This document shows, one piece after another, positions 61,901-64,000 of a stretch of DNA of 64,000 nucleotides. Within the stretch, counting starts at the first letter, position 1. The number at the start of each line of letters is the position of its first letter. The stretch spans positions 43,292,501 to 43,356,500 of the forward strand of contig CM053794.1 in the NCBI GenBank assembly GCA_028671895.1. Direction: 5' to 3'. The notes beneath the pieces are model-generated. The model made no database searches, had not been told where the DNA came from, and worked only from the letters and a program-made list of their open reading frames with translations. A program made the position numbers and the translations under genes. Source of the stretch: Oenanthe sinensis. Its lineage: Eukaryota > Streptophyta > Magnoliopsida > Apiales > Apiaceae.

Positions 61901-64000
61901 GCCACCAATTCCAATAGCTGAGGAGTTCTGGTGAAATCGAGATCAGCTAAAAGTTGCGTCTGATATTTTTAAGACATGAAAGTAGAAAACATATAGGTCA
62001 TCTTGGTGAACCACTATGTTCATCTTGTAATAATCTTTGATAGAATCTAGACAAACAAATAAGAAATAGGAGATACCTGCAGTATTTGGGAAATTAAACG
62101 AAGTACCAGATGAGGCTGTAGAAAGTGACGACGAAAGAAAGGAATTTTATTAGATATATTTTCTAGCAAGTAGCAACCATCTCTTTAGAACAGAGGCAGG
62201 AGAGGTAAAAAAGTGAAGTCTTTGTCCTCTAAATATGATAAGATCCTTATAAAACCTTTATTCGATGGAAAAACAAACATAGATATCGATACATTTGTAT
62301 GTTGGAGGTTCAGTTCATATTTGTATGCTTGGTCGGGACTTGGAATTCCCTTTCAATCTTTTACAAGGCCATATTTATTACTACGACTAAGTTAATTTAT
62401 CAATCAATTGCCATATATCTAATCACATTAGTCATTAAGATAAAAGTCCTCGATGTTTTATTTTTTTAAGAACATAATCTATGTATTATTATAATGCAGG
62501 TATCATGAACTTAACTTACTCTAGCTTCGGCTAAGTCTTGTGTGCCAATGTTCACTACAGTGCAGCCTATGGCCTTTGCAGAATTGAGACACAGGGTGTG
62601 GTTCTCAGTCCTTTCCCAATGATTAAGAATGTGTTTTGTATTGATAGCCCGCTCATCTATCGTACCAGGGACAGCCACGTTGATGAGCTTACTGCAAAAC
62701 ATTGTTCCCAAATCCCAAATGTATCAAGAAACACAAAGAAAATAATACCTATCATATAAAAATATGAGTGGGCCCATTAAAAGTACCACAGTAAAATACC
62801 ATCCTTGGCAAGATCAAACAAAGCACTGGTAGAGGGATCTAGAGGAAGAAAATCCTTCAAAAATGGATCTTCCCCTAGATAGCTATTTATGTGGGAAACA
62901 TAGAAGGCTTTCTCTGACTGGGTAAGGGTGGTAGTATTTGTCTTGAGAAATGAAGTAGCATTCACAAACTTTTGGCCACCTGACTTAATTTGAGCTTCGC
63001 CATTTATATTTATATATGCCTGCAATCATGCAACTGCAAGCTTAATTCTTTTTCTGTCCATTACGTCGGAACAATGAATAGTTATGCTGTTATATTTAAA
63101 GTATGAAAGTTGAGCCAAGAAAGAATCATTTGTTAGAAATAAACAATTAAAGTTGTTTTCATTTCCTTACAGTTTCTACTTCACTAACCAAACACGAAAA
63201 TATCAGATACATATATGTCTTAAACACTTTAAAAAGGTTTATCAATTAGTATAATGAGCTCCAGCATTACTTTGTCATGTTTTCTCATATTCTAAAAGTT
63301 TTAAGCTAATTAACTAGCACCAACATTAGGGCAATGAGTAGAAATCAACGTTGTGTTCACTTCAAAGGAATGGCATTAGTGATGATAGAGTGAATTTAAT
63401 ATAGAGACAAATAAGCAATGTCAAAAAAGGACAAAGAAGATCACAAAACAAGAGTAGACGATACAGTAAAACAGTAATGACTAGGTTTGTAGACAGAATG
63501 AGTATGAGAAAACAATGATCATTCATTTGAAAATTGGATGGGGTAAACCAGTAGAAAGTGAAGGAATGAATATAATGCATTAAAAGTTAAGAAAATATTC
63601 CAAATATCATTCCATTTCATACCGCGCAGGTGCAAAAAATGAAAAGTTGTCTCTGCAATTACCATATATATCAGGAACTTACTTGAAGAAAGGATTCGTA
63701 ATCAATTTCTTGATCCATGTTAAGGTCTGACTCACTCAAAATTGCTTTAACTTCCTGTTCCGTAAACAACTCGCTGAAATTCTTCAATTGCAACATCACT
63801 GCTGACAAATCTGCTAACGTGACGCGGCTTAACTGATTCCTTGCTAAAAGAAACTGCAAAGAGGCGACAGGTTTCAAATGTGACCCACATAATAATTTAA
63901 AAAAATCACATGTTCGCAATATTTTAATTATAAGGGCAGAACATGTAGATAAATAACTCACTTTGGATTCGAGGTTACGAAGCTCAACTTGAGGAATTTG
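58919..64000 (-). CDS. Fimbrin (actin-bundling, four CH domains), 5' end beyond window
   Basis: Fimbrins cross-link actin filaments through two tandem actin-binding domains. Exons join as 63962-64000 (partial), 63683-63853, 62787-63019, 62520-62691, 62077-62115, 61891-61959, 61662-61778, 61256-61467, 61014-61169, 60739-60938, 59814-59971, 59642-59738, 59475-59566 and 58919-59152. About 662 residues are visible; some 16 N-terminal residues are missing. An EF-hand-like region (DLNMDQEIDYESFLQ) is followed by four calponin-homology domains, with KLINVAVPGTIDERAIN, LLKWMNFQLKKAGYEK, RLWINSLGVDTHVNNLFEDI and ISVARKLGCSIFLLPEDIM as landmarks. The intron after SFK uses a GC donor. A 75-nt intron in CH4 has no stop in frame. 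The C-terminal tail is acidic and Ser/Asp rich, as in plant fimbrins. Probably functional. Confidence 0.95.

Noticed and set aside
1..64000. CRISPR array, operon or prokaryotic system
   Set aside because: The genes are intron-rich plant genes with separate promoters; no spaced direct-repeat array is present.

Overview
This window is nuclear DNA from a flowering plant, almost certainly a eudicot. It is AT-rich, the genes are split by many short GT-AG introns, plant transposon families are common, and the proteins are plant orthologues. They include COP1, a five-finger CCCH protein, a ZW10/MIP1 tether subunit, a plant fimbrin, GDSL lipases of the At2g04570 type and an F-box family. I cannot name the species. 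Exon coordinates below were joined by eye from splice consensus, reading frame and knowledge of the families.

Layout. 0-1.3 kb holds a small hAT-like element and a broken HSP101/ClpB gene. Around 3.9-4.3 kb on the + strand lies a probable TAS3-type non-coding RNA, with a miR390 site followed by a tasiR-ARF-like 21-mer. 4.97-16.65 kb (-) is a complete 13-exon COP1 photomorphogenesis E3 ligase whose introns hold a hAT element, a tRNA-derived SINE and a gypsy-like LTR. 18.5-19.7 kb (+) is an intact F-box gene, and 21.8-22.9 kb (-) is a frameshifted F-box relative. 25.1-28.8 kb (+) is a seven-exon CCCH zinc-finger gene. It converges on a 14-exon ZW10 gene at 29.7-36.6 kb (-). 36.6-40.6 kb is repeat-derived: an unrecognised ORF, a solo LTR and a truncated LINE-like element. 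41.0-45.7 kb (-) is a tandem pair of GDSL lipases. 46-54 kb is gene-poor and MITE-rich, with two small secreted-protein genes. 54.6-57.6 kb (+) is a TBC Rab-GAP. 58.9-64.0 kb (-) is a fimbrin whose first exon lies outside the window.

The genes are independent eukaryotic transcription units, not an operon. A loose shared theme is endomembrane traffic and cytoskeleton (ZW10 in ER-Golgi tethering, TBC in Rab control, fimbrin in actin bundling), but nothing in the sequence links them functionally. The most interesting items are the TAS3-like locus tail-to-tail with COP1, the 75-nt in-frame exitron-like intron and the GC-AG intron in fimbrin, the two small secreted-protein genes, and the well-preserved transposon insertions with target-site duplications.
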